Shown: positions 17,044 to 28,442 of the stretch, in pieces
Position numbering within the stretch: the first letter of the stretch is position 1
Layout: the number at the start of each line of letters is the position of its first letter
NCBI GenBank assembly: GCA_006212045.1
Contig: PZPK01000027.1
Coordinates: 1-62,226 of the forward strand
Source of the DNA: Oleiphilus sp.
GTDB lineage: Bacteria; Pseudomonadota; Gammaproteobacteria; Pseudomonadales; Oleiphilaceae
Direction: 5' to 3'
DNA: 62,226 nt
The notes under the pieces: model-generated
What the model saw: only the letters and a program-made list of their open reading frames with translations
Told to the model about the DNA's origin: nothing
The model's database searches: none
Program-made: the position numbers and the translations under genes

Positions 17044-18434
17044 TTATCGCTCATCCTGTTCGCGCCAGTTCAGCTTTTCATGCAACCTGACCACCTCACC
17101 GACAATAATGATGGTCGGGGCGCGTAAATCACTTTGGCTATATTTCTGGTAGAGGTTTGCGACATTACCAACCAGTACTTTTTGCTCAGCAGTCGTCCCT
17201 TTGGAAATCAACGCAGCCGGCATATCAGGCGACATGCCGTGCTTGATCAATTGCTGACAAATAGTATCCAGAGCCGATAGCCCCATATAAAAAACCAGCG
17301 TCTGATGTGTGTGTACCAGCTCATTCCACGGTAGGTTATGGGAATCGTCCTTGAGATGCCCGGTAATAAACCTGACAGATTGCGCATAGTCCCGGTGCGT
17401 CAGAGGAATACCTGAATAGGTGGAACAGCCAGAAGCGGCGGTGATACCCGGCACCACCTGAAAAGCAATCTTCTGTTCGGCCAAGGTTTCGATTTCCTCG
17501 CCACCGCGGCCGAAAATAAAAGGATCCCCCCCTTTAAGGCGCAAAACCCGGTGACCCTTTCTGGCGTAGTGCACGAGTAGTTCATTGATGGACTGCTGCG
17601 GCATGGTGTGGCGTGAGCGCTCCTTGCCAACATTGACTTTTTCCGCATCCTGCCGAACCAGATTCATGATCTCGGGCGCAACCAGCCGGTCGTAAAGTAC
17701 GACATCGGCTTGTCGAATCAGCCTAAGCGCCTTGAAAGTAAGCAGATCAGGATCTCCGGGCCCGGCACCTACCAAATACACCTCTCCGGGTTCAAGGCGG
17801 TCGCTTTCATCCCTTTCAATACTGTCTTCGAGCAAGCGCATGGCCTCCTGCTCTTTACCAGAGAAAACCAGCTCCGCGAAGTGCCCTTCCAGATGACGTT
17901 CCCAAAAACGACGCCGGCTATTGATGTTACTGATACGCTGTTTAACCTGCGCCCGATATTGCTTTGCGATAACGGCCATTCTGCCAAATGCATGCGGAAT
18001 GGAAGATTCAAGACGGTTGCGTAACAGCCTGGTCAGTACCGGTAACTCACCACTGCTTGAAACGGCAGCCAATATAGGTGAACGATCAATGATCGAAGGA
18101 AACACAAAACTGCTGAGATCCGCCTGATTGACGACATTGACGGGAATACGCGCCTGTTTGGCACGTGATGCAATCTGCGCATCAAGCACAGCATCAGCAT
18201 TGGCTGCAACCACGAGATCAGCCGCCTCCCAGTGCTGATCCTCAGCCTCGGCGAGGCATCTGACCTTTTCAGGATGTGCGAGATGTTCCGGCAGATTGTT
18301 TACATTACCCGCCACCCAATCGATCTGACAACCGGCTTTATTCAGCACTTCAACTTTCCGGTGTGCCGCAGGCCCATCCCCAAAAACCAACGCCCGGCTG
18401 GCATCAACACGGAAAAATAGTGGTAAAAATTCCA

Positions 18435-18435
<1 letters not shown>
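17044..18435 (-). CDS. cysG: Siroheme synthase CysG
   Basis: Trifunctional enzyme making siroheme, the sulfite and nitrite reductase cofactor, from uroporphyrinogen III. The N-terminal part (about 1-200) is the dehydrogenase/ferrochelatase with FGDGPAAHRKVEVL and the SSGELPVLTRLLRNRLE motif. The C-terminal part (about 216-455) is the SAM-dependent methyltransferase with VYLVGAGPGDPDLLTFKA and LRLKGGDPFIFGRGGEE. At 463 residues the length is standard. The start overlaps the serS stop by one base (TAATG), so the two are translationally coupled. Confidence 0.95.
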
Positions 18436-19754
<1,319 letters not shown>

Positions 19755-20132
19755 TTAAAGCACCGCTCTGGCAGCCCATACCGTTAGCCCCAAGGCTAAA
19801 ATACACAAGGATACCGAACAGAATATATAGGTGATGGCGGTTAACCATGCGCCGTTTTCAAAGAGTCTAAACGCATCCAGTGAAAAGGCCGAGAATGTCG
19901 TGAACGCGCCCAAAAATGCGGTCATGACACTCAGTCTCAATTCCGGAGAGACAATTTCTTTTTCAATTAACACCAGGCACAAGCCCATAAGCAGAGAACC
20001 CGCAACATTCACCAGCATCGTACCCCATGGAAAATGCCGGCCATCCAGCAGTCCCATTAGCGCAAACCTCAGCCCCGAACCAAGCACTGCAGCCATTGAA
20101 AACACCAAAACTTGCATCATGTGTGTTGCCAT
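19755..20132 (-). CDS. crcB: Fluoride ion exporter CrcB/Fluc
   Basis: Small four-helix inner-membrane fluoride channel. The 125-residue protein has conserved WGTMLVNVAGSLLMG (about 36-50) and the GAFTTFSAFSLDAF segment (about 75-88), which includes the phenylalanine and threonine pore residues. Start codons at 20132, 20120 and 20117 are all in frame; the shorter ones match typical CrcB lengths better. I looked for a fluoride riboswitch upstream and saw none. The CWC gene stops one base before the first start codon, so cotranslation is likely. Confidence 0.92.
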   Translation of the reverse strand: MATHMMQVLVFSMAAVLGSGLRFALMGLLDGRHFPWGTMLVNVAGSLLMGLCLVLIEKEIVSPELRLSVMTAFLGAFTTFSAFSLDAFRLFENGAWLTAITYIFCSVSLCILALGLTVWAARAVL

Positions 20133-20133
20133 C

Positions 20134-20430
20134 CTAAAACAGCCCGAAGTCTAGCGCGTATCGGCACGGATTACACGACTTCAGATCCCCCCAGGGGCCC
20201 CGAATTCTGCATTTTTTCAACTTCCCAAGACAGTCCGGACAAAGGCATGTACGCCCGCTGTCTTTGGTTAAGTTTGGCTTATCGACCCGGTCTTTGTGGT
20301 TCATATATGCAGCGCGCATGCACCAGCAGGATTCCGACTGACCTTCCTGATTGGCAATGACGCATCCATTGGCCTTGCCGCAGGCCGGACACCTCGTGCC
20401 ATCGTTAACACTGCTCAAAACGTCCGGCAT
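20134..20430 (-). CDS. Cysteine-rich CWC family protein
   Basis: Small probable metal-binding protein of unknown role. It carries RCPACGKANGC followed by ESCWCM (the CWC signature) and a C-terminal CLCPDCLGK segment with CNPC near the end: nine to ten cysteines in 98 residues, likely one or two zinc sites. I chose the ATG at 20430 (MPDVLSS), which overlaps the asparaginase-like gene by 26 bp; an upstream start at 20472 would overlap by 68 bp. It sits between that gene and crcB in a tight chain. Confidence 0.8.
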   Translation of the reverse strand: MPDVLSSVNDGTRCPACGKANGCVIANQEGQSESCWCMRAAYMNHKDRVDKPNLTKDSGRTCLCPDCLGKLKKCRIRGPWGDLKSCNPCRYALDFGLF

Positions 20431-20896
20431 CCCGGTTCTTTTGCACCTGATCCGGCGTGAATAACTGTCCACTCATGGCAATATAAACACCGGAATCACA
20501 GGTGTTCAAAGCGCCAAGAGCAAATGCCGCATTGAACAGACCGTCAGTGTCCTTAAAACGCAATGGTCGCATCGCTCCGAACAGTACAATTCGCCGATCT
20601 GACATCGCCTTGTCCGAAGCCAGAAACCTGGCCGTGTCGACAAGTGTGTCTGTCCCGTGCGACACCAGAATACGCTGCTGCGCGCATCCGGCAATACAAT
20701 CCCGCAATTTAATCCGATCCGCATCGGTAATTTCGAGACTGTCTTTTTTGCACACAGACTCGCTGTCCAGCGCAAGCGGCACCCCGACCCGTTCAATTTC
20801 CTCTGCCAGGATACTTTCAACCACCTGATATTCGCTGAGCGCATCAAAATAATCTTTGTCTATCGTGCCGCCCATCGTAAACAACTTAATGGTCAC
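20405..20896 (-). CDS. Short asparaginase-domain protein
   Basis: Contains only the N-terminal domain of the type I L-asparaginase fold: 163 residues against about 330 for full enzymes. The nucleophile region TMGGTID (about residues 7-13) and the second threonine in SHGTDTL are present, as is [13 protein letters not shown], so catalytic parts are retained. The C-terminal domain, which supplies part of the neighbouring active site in asparaginase tetramers, is absent. Such single-domain members exist as a family. It overlaps der by 11 bp and the CWC gene at its other end. Substrate unknown. Confidence 0.8.
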   Translation of the reverse strand: MTIKLFTMGGTIDKDYFDALSEYQVVESILAEEIERVGVPLALDSESVCKKDSLEITDADRIKLRDCIAGCAQQRILVSHGTDTLVDTARFLASDKAMSDRRIVLFGAMRPLRFKDTDGLFNAAFALGALNTCDSGVYIAMSGQLFTPDQVQKNRDAGRFEQC

Positions 20897-22328
20897 GCTT
20901 CACCCCCGTCTTTCGACGCCCGGAATTCTTGCCCCGGCGACTTCCATACGCTTTTGATTCGGCTTTTCGAGCCAATTTTGTTTTAGCTTTTGGATCAAGC
21001 TTGTGTGTCGGTGTCGCAAAAGGATTGTCACCGGACTTAAAATCAAACCGAATGGGCGTACCTGACACTTTCAGAACCTTACGGAAGGTTTTTTCCAGAT
21101 AACGTTTATAACTGTCAGGCAAATCGTCTGTTTTCGAGCCATGCACAACAATCCTTGGCGGATTCGAGCCACCCTGGTGGGCAAATCGCAATTTAATGCG
21201 TCTGCCTCGGACAACCGGAGGCTGATGATCAGCAACACAGTCGGCAAGAAGCTCGGTAAGGCGTTTGGTGGGCCATTTGGCAAAGGCGGAGCGATACCCC
21301 TTGTCGATCGATTTGTACAGATCACCAACGCCAGTGCCATGCTTGGCTGAAATAAAATGTAACGGAGCATAATCCAGAAACACTAACCTGCGGCCAAGCT
21401 CCTGTTTCACCTTTTGTTTTTCTTCGGCTTGCATCCCGTCCCACTTGTTGACTGCGATGATCAGCGCGCGCCCGGCATCCATCGCAAACCCAATCAGGTG
21501 AAGATCCTGATCAACAATTCCTTCGCGTGCATCAATAACAACCACAACCACATTCGCATCTTCGATCGCCTGAAGCGTCTTGATGATAGAGAATTTCTCG
21601 ACCGTTTCCTTGACGTTTTTACGACGTCGCACACCGGCGGTATCAATCAGGGTATAAGGCTTTTCTCGTCGCTCATAGGGAATATAAACACTGTCGCGTG
21701 TCGTGCCGGGCTGGTCGTAGACGACAACCCGTTCTTCTCCAAGCAGGCGGTTCACCAGCGTAGACTTTCCGACATTTGGGCGCCCGATAATCCCGATCCT
21801 GCAACCTGAGCTTTGTTCATCCTCGGATTCTTCCGGTTCAGGAAACTGCTCAAGTGCGGTTTCCAGCAGGGAACGCACCCCCCGATTATGCGACGCCGCT
21901 GTCAAATGCAGGTCCGCGAATCCAAGTGCATAAAAATCATTGGCGACCAGGTCCTCATTGAGGCCGTCGATTTTGTTCACCACCACCATGCAGGATTTAC
22001 CAGTCTGCCTGACCTGACGCGCGATCATTTCATCGGCAGGATGAAGCCCGTCGCGGCCGTCAACGACAAACAGAACCAAATCGGCTTCTTCGATAGCCAA
22101 CTTGGACTGCGTCGCCATTTCCGCGTCGATTCCGGATTCATCGCCACTTAGCCCACCGGTATCAATAACGATAAACGATCTTCCCAGCGCTTCACCCTCA
22201 CCATACTTGCGATCGCGTGTCAGGCCGGGATAATCGGCAACAATTGCATCACGCGAGCGCGTAAGGCGGTTGAACAGGGTTGACTTACCAACGTTCGGCC
22301 TTCCGACTAAAGCAATCACAGGGTTCAT
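20886..22328 (-). CDS. der: Ribosome-assembly GTPase Der (EngA)
   Basis: Double-GTPase that assists 50S ribosome maturation. Two G domains carry identical P-loops, [14 protein letters not shown] (about 8-21) and [14 protein letters not shown] (about 182-195), with NKID and NKWD specificity motifs. A KH-like domain follows at about 350-440, ending in a basic tail. The 480-residue length is typical. It is downstream of bamB with a 15-bp gap and upstream of the asparaginase-like gene, matching the usual bamB-der pair. Confidence 0.96.
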   Translation of the reverse strand: MNPVIALVGRPNVGKSTLFNRLTRSRDAIVADYPGLTRDRKYGEGEALGRSFIVIDTGGLSGDESGIDAEMATQSKLAIEEADLVLFVVDGRDGLHPADEMIARQVRQTGKSCMVVVNKIDGLNEDLVANDFYALGFADLHLTAASHNRGVRSLLETALEQFPEPEESEDEQSSGCRIGIIGRPNVGKSTLVNRLLGEERVVVYDQPGTTRDSVYIPYERREKPYTLIDTAGVRRRKNVKETVEKFSIIKTLQAIEDANVVVVVIDAREGIVDQDLHLIGFAMDAGRALIIAVNKWDGMQAEEKQKVKQELGRRLVFLDYAPLHFISAKHGTGVGDLYKSIDKGYRSAFAKWPTKRLTELLADCVADHQPPVVRGRRIKLRFAHQGGSNPPRIVVHGSKTDDLPDSYKRYLEKTFRKVLKVSGTPIRFDFKSGDNPFATPTHKLDPKAKTKLARKAESKAYGSRRGKNSGRRKTGVKRDH

Positions 22329-22343
22329 GTCTAAAGTCTCTCG

Positions 22344-23513
22344 CTATCGATAGATTTTATAAGCAACGAGATAACCGTCACGTACGTAGTAAAACAGATC
22401 ATTGCCGGCCAAAATCGGTCGCCCCATGATGCCATCGCTGTCCGGTCTCAAACGAAAAGCCTGTTTCCCGTTGGACTTCAGCAACACGTGTACATAACCC
22501 TCAAAATCATCCACCAGTAATACGTTTCCGAACGCATAAGGCGTACCCAGCCTGCGATTCAGAAAACGCTCACTACGCCAGACTTCATTCGAGTTTTCAC
22601 GGTTCAACGCCAGTAAAGTGCCATCCGCCAAAGACACATAAAGATGTTCCTCATCCACAGCCAGACCGTTAAAGGACGACGCTTCCTTACTCCAAACCTC
22701 TGTGCCACTGCGACGGTCCACGGCGACCACATTGCCCTGGTAAGCCACGGCGTAAACCAGATTATCCGACAACACCGGCTGACCGTCCGCGTCTACCAGC
22801 CTTTCCAATTCAGTCCGTCCTTCGGAAACCGCCAGCGCCGTCTTCCAAAGCACCTGCCCACTTCGTTCTTCGAACGCAATAAGCTCACCGTCTGCAAACG
22901 CAGTAATCACCTGGCCATCAGCTAACACAGGAGAAGGGTTTCCCCTGAGTGTCAGGACCGGACCAATATTATCGTAGCGCCACAGCAGATTACCTTCAGA
23001 GGCATCATGCGCGAACACTTTGCCGTCCGTCGTATGCACGACGACGACACGATTATTACTGCTGGGCGCCGCTACAATTTCCGACGCCAGTTTTCTACGC
23101 CAACGCTGATTTCCGGTTTCCGGTTCGAGACAGACCAGATCGCCCTGAAAACTGGTGTAATACAAACACAGCTGATCAACACCCAGACCGCCCAATACAC
23201 GTTCTGTCAGCTGCTGCTTACGTATTTTTTTACCACTGCGCGCATCCGTTACCTGCAAGAGCCCAAAACTGTCGACGGTATAGATCTTGCCATCACGGAG
23301 CACAGGTACCAATGACAGTCCCAGCTCATTATCACCACTGCCCACCGGGGCTTTCCAAAGCCTTTTCATAAAAACTTGAGGCTCGAAATCTTCAAGTTCT
23401 GCCGGCGGGTTTACGGGCTCCGAACTACACGCAAAAAGCGCGGTAAGAACCGCGCCTGTCATGGTAAGCCTGACGAGCCTTAAGCCGAAATCAAATCGTT
23501 TCAAGCAATGCAT
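22344..23513 (-). CDS. bamB: Outer-membrane assembly lipoprotein BamB
   Basis: Beta-propeller lipoprotein of the BAM complex that helps insert outer-membrane proteins. The N-terminus is a lipoprotein signal with LFAC lipobox (Cys about residue 29). The rest is an eight-bladed PQQ-like propeller with repeated W-R/D-T motifs such as GNQRWRRKL, GNLLWRYD and GQVLWKTAL. At 389 residues it matches the family. It lies directly after yfgM (2-bp gap) and before der, the standard order. Confidence 0.94.
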   Translation of the reverse strand: MHCLKRFDFGLRLVRLTMTGAVLTALFACSSEPVNPPAELEDFEPQVFMKRLWKAPVGSGDNELGLSLVPVLRDGKIYTVDSFGLLQVTDARSGKKIRKQQLTERVLGGLGVDQLCLYYTSFQGDLVCLEPETGNQRWRRKLASEIVAAPSSNNRVVVVHTTDGKVFAHDASEGNLLWRYDNIGPVLTLRGNPSPVLADGQVITAFADGELIAFEERSGQVLWKTALAVSEGRTELERLVDADGQPVLSDNLVYAVAYQGNVVAVDRRSGTEVWSKEASSFNGLAVDEEHLYVSLADGTLLALNRENSNEVWRSERFLNRRLGTPYAFGNVLLVDDFEGYVHVLLKSNGKQAFRLRPDSDGIMGRPILAGNDLFYYVRDGYLVAYKIYR

Positions 23514-23515
23514 CC

Positions 23516-24169
23516 TTAGATATTTTCGGGAGTGACACCAAGGTCAGCCAGCTTCACCTGCAACAAGGGCAGCGCCTGTGGATTATCAGTAACCAGCGCG
23601 TAGGCCTCGGAATACGCTTCTATAGCGCCCGACTCATCGCCTTGACGGAGCAGAATATCACCCTTGATCTCCAGAAACTGGCCTTCAAATTCCGGCTCTT
23701 TTGCCTCCAGTAAGGTTAGCGCCTCTGTGTATTTTTCCTGCTGAGAGTAGATGCGCGCCAGCCGCCCATTAATAATATCGTGTAAGCGCGAGTCTTCTGT
23801 CATGGATTTAGCCCATTCCAACTCTGAAATTGCCGCATCCAGATCATTGTTCTCTACACCATCACGCGCCAGGAAAAGCGCCGCATAGATGCCGTATTCG
23901 GTGTCGCCGAACTTGTCTTTCAACTGACCTGCCAAATAGCCAACTCCACTGGATTCAGAGGCATTGGATTGGGTAGTCGCCGCACCCAGCAACTGTTCAT
24001 ACATCAGGGATGCTTCGGTTTTACTGTCGACAACAGAGTTTTGATAGGCCTTCCAGCCAAAGAAAACGGATACAGCAACCGTTATCGCAATCAGCAAAGT
24101 ATTGCCGTTTTCCTTCCACCAGTCCTTGATCGCCTGAATTTGTTCTTCTTCTGTTCTAAATTCCGCCAC
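23516..24169 (-). CDS. yfgM: YfgM-type ancillary SecYEG/BAM factor
   Basis: Membrane-anchored periplasmic TPR protein that associates with the SecYEG translocon and periplasmic chaperones. The 217-residue protein starts with a charged cytosolic segment (MAEFRTEEEQIQAIKDWWKE), one transmembrane helix (about 24-41) and then TPR-like helices to the end. The IKDWWKENG segment is typical. It sits between hisS (11-bp gap) and bamB (2-bp gap), the conserved place for this gene. Confidence 0.9.
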   Translation of the reverse strand: MAEFRTEEEQIQAIKDWWKENGNTLLIAITVAVSVFFGWKAYQNSVVDSKTEASLMYEQLLGAATTQSNASESSGVGYLAGQLKDKFGDTEYGIYAALFLARDGVENNDLDAAISELEWAKSMTEDSRLHDIINGRLARIYSQQEKYTEALTLLEAKEPEFEGQFLEIKGDILLRQGDESGAIEAYSEAYALVTDNPQALPLLQVKLADLGVTPENI

Positions 24170-24180
24170 GTTCGTGTCCT

Positions 24181-25464
24181 CTAACCCTGATTATCAAATA
24201 GTTTTTTCAAGTGAATCACCGCGTCCTCCTGACCCAGTGTTCGTTGCCCTGCTTCCGCTGTGAGATCCTTGATCACAACCTCGCCATTCTCCAGTTCCTG
24301 CTCTCCGAGTATCAAGGCCACTCTGGCACCTGACTTGTCGGCTTTTTTCATTTGGCTTTTGAAACTGCCACCACCCATATTTTGAAGCACCCGTAAACCG
24401 CCCTCTTCTCTGAGTGTTGACGCCAGCTCAAAGGCTTTTTGCTGGGTACCCTCGCCTGCAGCAACGATAAAAACGTCTACCGTACGAATCGCTTCTGCAG
24501 GTACAACGTCAAGCTCTTTCAACATCAGCACCAAACGCTCAACGCCCATCGCGAAACCGATTCCCGGGGTCGCCTTACCTCCGAGCTGCTCTACCAGCCC
24601 GTCATATCTGCCGCCGGCGCAAACCGTGCCTTGGGCACCGAGTGATTCTGTCACCCATTCAAAGACCGTTTTCGAGTAATAGTCCAAACCTCTCACTAGC
24701 CTTGGATTCACGCTGTAAGCAACACCGGCTTGCTTGAGATAGTCCAGTACTGAAGAAAAATGGCTACGGGTTTCTTCGCTCAGATAATCTTCAAGAAGTG
24801 GCGCATCGTTGAGCACTTGCTGAGTCGTTTCATTTTTCGAGTCCAGGATGCGCAACGGATTGGACTCTAACCGGCGCTGACTGTCCTCATCTAACTGGTC
24901 TACGTGTTTGGATAAATAAGCGACCAGATCCGCCTTGAAAGCCGCACGTTCTTCCGGCAAGCCCAAGGTATTTATCTGCAGGGTAACATCACTCTGAATA
25001 CCCAGTTTTTTCCAGAGACCTGCCGTAAGAATAATCAGCTCAGCGTCAATATCCGGTCCTGCCAGCCCAAAACACTCCGCACCGATCTGATGAAACTGAC
25101 GATACCGGCCCTTTTGCGGTCGCTCGTGGCGAAACATCGGTCCGGCATACCATAGCCTCTGCGTCTGATTAAATAACAGACCATGCTGGTCGGCCGCCCT
25201 GACACAACTGGCGGTACCCTCTGGACGCAGTGAAAGGCTATCGCCATTGCGGTCTGTAAAGGTATACATTTCTTTTTCTACGATGTCGGTGACTTCGCCG
25301 ATCGAACGGCAAAACAACTCTGTTTGCTCGACAATAGGCATTCTGATTTCACGATACCCATAGGCCTTTAACAGGTCACTGACCGTTCGTTCAAAATATT
25401 GCCAAACCGGACTCTCTGTTGGCAACAGGTCATTCATCCCTCTGATCGCTTGGATTTTTGCCAC
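24181..25464 (-). CDS. hisS: Histidyl-tRNA synthetase
   Basis: Class II synthetase charging tRNA-His, 427 residues. Motif 2 is clear as [20 protein letters not shown], the histidine-binding motif as [14 protein letters not shown], and motif 3 as [11 protein letters not shown]. The C-terminal anticodon-binding domain begins at about 325. It is followed by yfgM and preceded by ispG after 41 bp, as in most gammaproteobacteria. Confidence 0.96.
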   Translation of the reverse strand: MAKIQAIRGMNDLLPTESPVWQYFERTVSDLLKAYGYREIRMPIVEQTELFCRSIGEVTDIVEKEMYTFTDRNGDSLSLRPEGTASCVRAADQHGLLFNQTQRLWYAGPMFRHERPQKGRYRQFHQIGAECFGLAGPDIDAELIILTAGLWKKLGIQSDVTLQINTLGLPEERAAFKADLVAYLSKHVDQLDEDSQRRLESNPLRILDSKNETTQQVLNDAPLLEDYLSEETRSHFSSVLDYLKQAGVAYSVNPRLVRGLDYYSKTVFEWVTESLGAQGTVCAGGRYDGLVEQLGGKATPGIGFAMGVERLVLMLKELDVVPAEAIRTVDVFIVAAGEGTQQKAFELASTLREEGGLRVLQNMGGGSFKSQMKKADKSGARVALILGEQELENGEVVIKDLTAEAGQRTLGQEDAVIHLKKLFDNQG

Positions 25465-25505
25465 GCTATTTACCCTAACCTTGTACGACTGTCTCTTATC
25501 TTTCT

Positions 25506-26618
25506 TTATGCTTTTGCGATCAATTGCTCAAGCTCTTCCTGTTTGATCCGGGCCTTTTCCCGGATCGCGCTTTCCAGCTTCTGAACCAGACTCTCATTAT
25601 CCAGTTTATGGTGGGGCTTTCCGTTGACATAGACAAGATTGTTCGGTGTTCCGCCTGCCAAGCCAATGTCCGCTTCCCGGGCCTCGCCAGGCCCGTTGAC
25701 AACACAGCCGATAATCGCGACATCAAGCGGCGTGGAAATATCTTCGAGTCGGCTTTCCAATGCATTCATCGTCTGAATAACATCAAAGTTCTGTCGTGAG
25801 CAGCTTGGGCAGGCAATAAAGTTAATGCCTTTCGATCGAAGTCTCAGGCTCTTGAGTATGTCAAAGCCGACTTTGATTTCTTCAACAGGGTCTGCGGCCA
25901 GGGAAATGCGTATCGTGTCACCGATGCCATCCATCAGCAACATGCCCAGTCCCACAGAAGACTTTACGGTTCCCGAGCGCAGGCCACCTGCCTCGGTAAT
26001 ACCAAGATGCAGGGGCTGCTCAATCAGGGTACTTATCTTCCGGTAGGCCGCCACGGTCATAAACACGTCAGACGCTTTCAGGCTGACTTTGAAATTACTG
26101 AAATTGTACTTATCGAGAATCTCGACATGGCGTAGGGCTGATTCCACCAGTGCGTCAGGTGTTGGCTCACCATATTTTTTCTGCAAGTCTTTCTCGAGCG
26201 AGCCGGCATTGACGCCGATTCGAATGGGAATATTCTTATCCCTGGCGCAATCTATCACCGCTTTGATACGGTCTTCACGCCCGATATTGCCCGGATTAAT
26301 GCGCAAACAATCAACGCCATACTCGGCAACCTTCAAGGCAATCTTGTAGTCGAAATGAATATCCGCAACCAGGGGAACGCCAGATCCGGCTTTGATCTCT
26401 TTGAATGCTTCGGCCGCATCCATTGTTGGAACAGACACCCTCACGATATCGGCTCCCGCATCCTGTAAAGCGGTAATTTGTTCTAATGTTGCCTGTACGT
26501 CACAGGTATTGGTATTGGTCATGCTCTGGACAGCAATGGGCGCATCACCACCGACAGGGACGTCACCCACCATAATTTGCCGGGATTTACGGCGTACAAT
26601 TGGGGATTCTGTTTTCAT
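25506..26618 (-). CDS. ispG: 4-hydroxy-3-methylbut-2-enyl diphosphate synthase (IspG, flavodoxin-type)
   Basis: Penultimate enzyme of the MEP isoprenoid pathway; holds a [4Fe-4S] cluster. The 370-residue protein has the TIM-barrel N-domain ([20 protein letters not shown]) and the cluster cysteines in IACPSCSRQ and [10 protein letters not shown], with the conserved glutamate two residues after the last cysteine region. It is between rodZ (22-bp gap) and hisS. Its cluster needs a working Fe-S assembly machine, notable given the reduced isc operon 5 kb away. Confidence 0.95.
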   Translation of the reverse strand: MKTESPIVRRKSRQIMVGDVPVGGDAPIAVQSMTNTNTCDVQATLEQITALQDAGADIVRVSVPTMDAAEAFKEIKAGSGVPLVADIHFDYKIALKVAEYGVDCLRINPGNIGREDRIKAVIDCARDKNIPIRIGVNAGSLEKDLQKKYGEPTPDALVESALRHVEILDKYNFSNFKVSLKASDVFMTVAAYRKISTLIEQPLHLGITEAGGLRSGTVKSSVGLGMLLMDGIGDTIRISLAADPVEEIKVGFDILKSLRLRSKGINFIACPSCSRQNFDVIQTMNALESRLEDISTPLDVAIIGCVVNGPGEAREADIGLAGGTPNNLVYVNGKPHHKLDNESLVQKLESAIREKARIKQEELEQLIAKA

Positions 26619-26640
26619 ACTTGCTTAACCTGCTCCACGC

Positions 26641-27648
26641 TTAGTCCAGAACAAACTCTGCCCGCCCATTCGAGCGAATAAAAGGCGCCATATCAAAGGC
26701 TTCATTCATATACTTCACAGAGGCAACCCGTGCGTTACCCAGCACAACAGTAAACGGTAACGGACCCTTGTAGTTAACAAGATCCCCTTTGCGCTGTAAC
26801 CTCGCGACCGCTGTGTCACCATTGCCGTTAACAACTTTCAGCCAGCAGTCTCCTTCGAATGAAATGCTGAGCATTGCGGAAGAGCTTTCACCCGCTTGCT
26901 CCAACGCTGATTCAGGGAGGTTTGTTTGCGAGACAAGCTCCGGCCGCCGACTCGCTGTTTCATTCGCAGTGTTTTGTAACGCCACTTGTGATTCGGCTTC
27001 TGCCTGTAATTCACTGATGCCGCTGGGCTGTTCGATTATTTCGAGAGGCGCTTCCGCCGTGTCCGTTGTTTCAATAGATGTCGACATCGGTGAGGGTGAC
27101 TCAACATTCTCATGCATCGCAACCACATCCGGCGCTTCTGATTCACTTTCTGCTGACGGCTGACGCATCGTTTCTGCATTAGCGCGCTCACTGGTTTCCG
27201 GCTGGCTCGCCGGCGCCGTTTCTTCTTCGCCATCGTTTCCGATGATCATATACAGCGTTGCCAACACCAGCGCAGAGACCACCACCAACACAATAGAATA
27301 ACGCAACAGCCTGGCTCTTTTCTGCGCAACACGCGCCTTTTCCACTTCAGCCGCTTCTTCGGCAAGTGTTGACCTGTGAGCCGCAAGTTGTCGCTCAAGC
27401 AACTCGACCATCCGCTCTTCATGTAAACCCACGAGGCGACAGTAGGATCGATAGTAGCCTTTCAGGAAGACTTCACTATCGAATTCCTGATACTTTTCCT
27501 GCTCCATTGCCAGCACGACAGAACTTCTCAAATGCAGAGCATCCGCAACCTGCTCGATAGAATAGGGAGACTCTTCTCTGGCGGCTTTAAGAATCGCGCC
27601 AGGGTGTGCAGATACGTCAACCGTTCCTTGACTCTCTGTATCGCTCAT
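26641..27648 (-). CDS. rodZ: Cytoskeletal membrane protein RodZ
   Basis: Bitopic protein linking MreB filaments to the cell-wall elongation machinery. It has an N-terminal Cro-like HTH (about 18-90, with YSIEQVADALHLRSSVVLAM), one transmembrane segment (about 117-138), a Ser/Glu/Thr-rich periplasmic linker and a DUF4115-type C-terminal beta domain (about 265-335). I chose the ATG at 27648 (MSDTES), which begins just after the pilF stop; an ATG at 27660 overlaps pilF. The pilF-rodZ-ispG order is standard. Confidence 0.92.
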   Translation of the reverse strand: MSDTESQGTVDVSAHPGAILKAAREESPYSIEQVADALHLRSSVVLAMEQEKYQEFDSEVFLKGYYRSYCRLVGLHEERMVELLERQLAAHRSTLAEEAAEVEKARVAQKRARLLRYSIVLVVVSALVLATLYMIIGNDGEEETAPASQPETSERANAETMRQPSAESESEAPDVVAMHENVESPSPMSTSIETTDTAEAPLEIIEQPSGISELQAEAESQVALQNTANETASRRPELVSQTNLPESALEQAGESSSAMLSISFEGDCWLKVVNGNGDTAVARLQRKGDLVNYKGPLPFTVVLGNARVASVKYMNEAFDMAPFIRSNGRAEFVLD

Positions 27649-27652
27649 CGAC

Positions 27653-28432
27653 TTACCCATTACCCAACATTAACTGGTACTGCTGATATTCAGCTGACTC
27701 CGGATATAACTCTTCCAGCAAGTTCCCAAAACTTCGCACCTGCTGGCCGCCACCAAAGTGCATCGAAATACGTATACCTTGCCAAAGGCTCTGAGGCGTA
27801 TGGCGAATACCCTGGCTGGCAATTAGACGTACCAAACGGTTGTAATACTTATTTGCCTGTTCGTAATCGCCCTCTTCTATATAGAGTTCCGTGATTCCGG
27901 ACAGGGCACGCCCGTTCAGGCGATCCAGTTTCAACGTTTTGACATAGGCTTCAATGGCCGGTTTATTTCTTCCCAGCTTCAGGTTGCATAATGCAATGTT
28001 AGTGTAAATCTGGGCCCGTCCCGCATAGGCAACGTCTTTGGCTGCCAGTTCAAATTGTTTCAGCGCCTCTTGATAGCGGCCCTCGGAAAACAGAAAAGCG
28101 CCATAATAGGTTCTGCCACGGGTAAAATCCGAATCGATATCCAAGGCACGCTTGAAGGCCTTTTCAGCCAGTTCGCTTTCACCGTCATCATGGTAAATCA
28201 AACCGTATGCCCCCAACGCAGACGCATTGTCTTCGTCTATTTCCAGAGCCCTTTTCAAATGTTTTCTGGCTCGCAAATAGTCCTGACGTTTGATGTATTC
28301 AAGCCCTAATTGAACATACTTTTCTACCGCTTCAACAGTATCGGCTTTACGGGTGAACGCACTGTCTGTCGTGGTGACGCAGCCTATAAAGAGGAGTGGC
28401 ATTAAAAAGAGTAAAGCGACCAGTATTTTCAT
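27653..28432 (-). CDS. pilF: Type IV pilus biogenesis lipoprotein PilF/PilW
   Basis: Outer-membrane TPR lipoprotein (pilotin) that places and assembles the PilQ secretin. The signal peptide ends in a lipobox (MPLLFIGCVTT, Cys about residue 18). About six TPR units follow, each with the A-x-G-Y/L-x-Y pattern (for example ASALGAYGLIYHDDGESELA). At 259 residues it matches the family. It is between rlmN (10-bp gap) and rodZ, the typical order. Confidence 0.92.
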   Translation of the reverse strand: MKILVALLFLMPLLFIGCVTTTDSAFTRKADTVEAVEKYVQLGLEYIKRQDYLRARKHLKRALEIDEDNASALGAYGLIYHDDGESELAEKAFKRALDIDSDFTRGRTYYGAFLFSEGRYQEALKQFELAAKDVAYAGRAQIYTNIALCNLKLGRNKPAIEAYVKTLKLDRLNGRALSGITELYIEEGDYEQANKYYNRLVRLIASQGIRHTPQSLWQGIRISMHFGGGQQVRSFGNLLEELYPESAEYQQYQLMLGNG

Positions 28433-28442
28433 ATTGATAGTG

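Noticed and set aside
20133-20160. Fluoride riboswitch upstream of crcB
   Set aside because: The upstream bases are coding sequence of the CWC gene; no fluoride aptamer pseudoknot was seen.
22949-23371. Long plus-strand frames over bamB
   Set aside because: They are antisense shadows of the beta-propeller gene, without a ribosome site or recognisable product.
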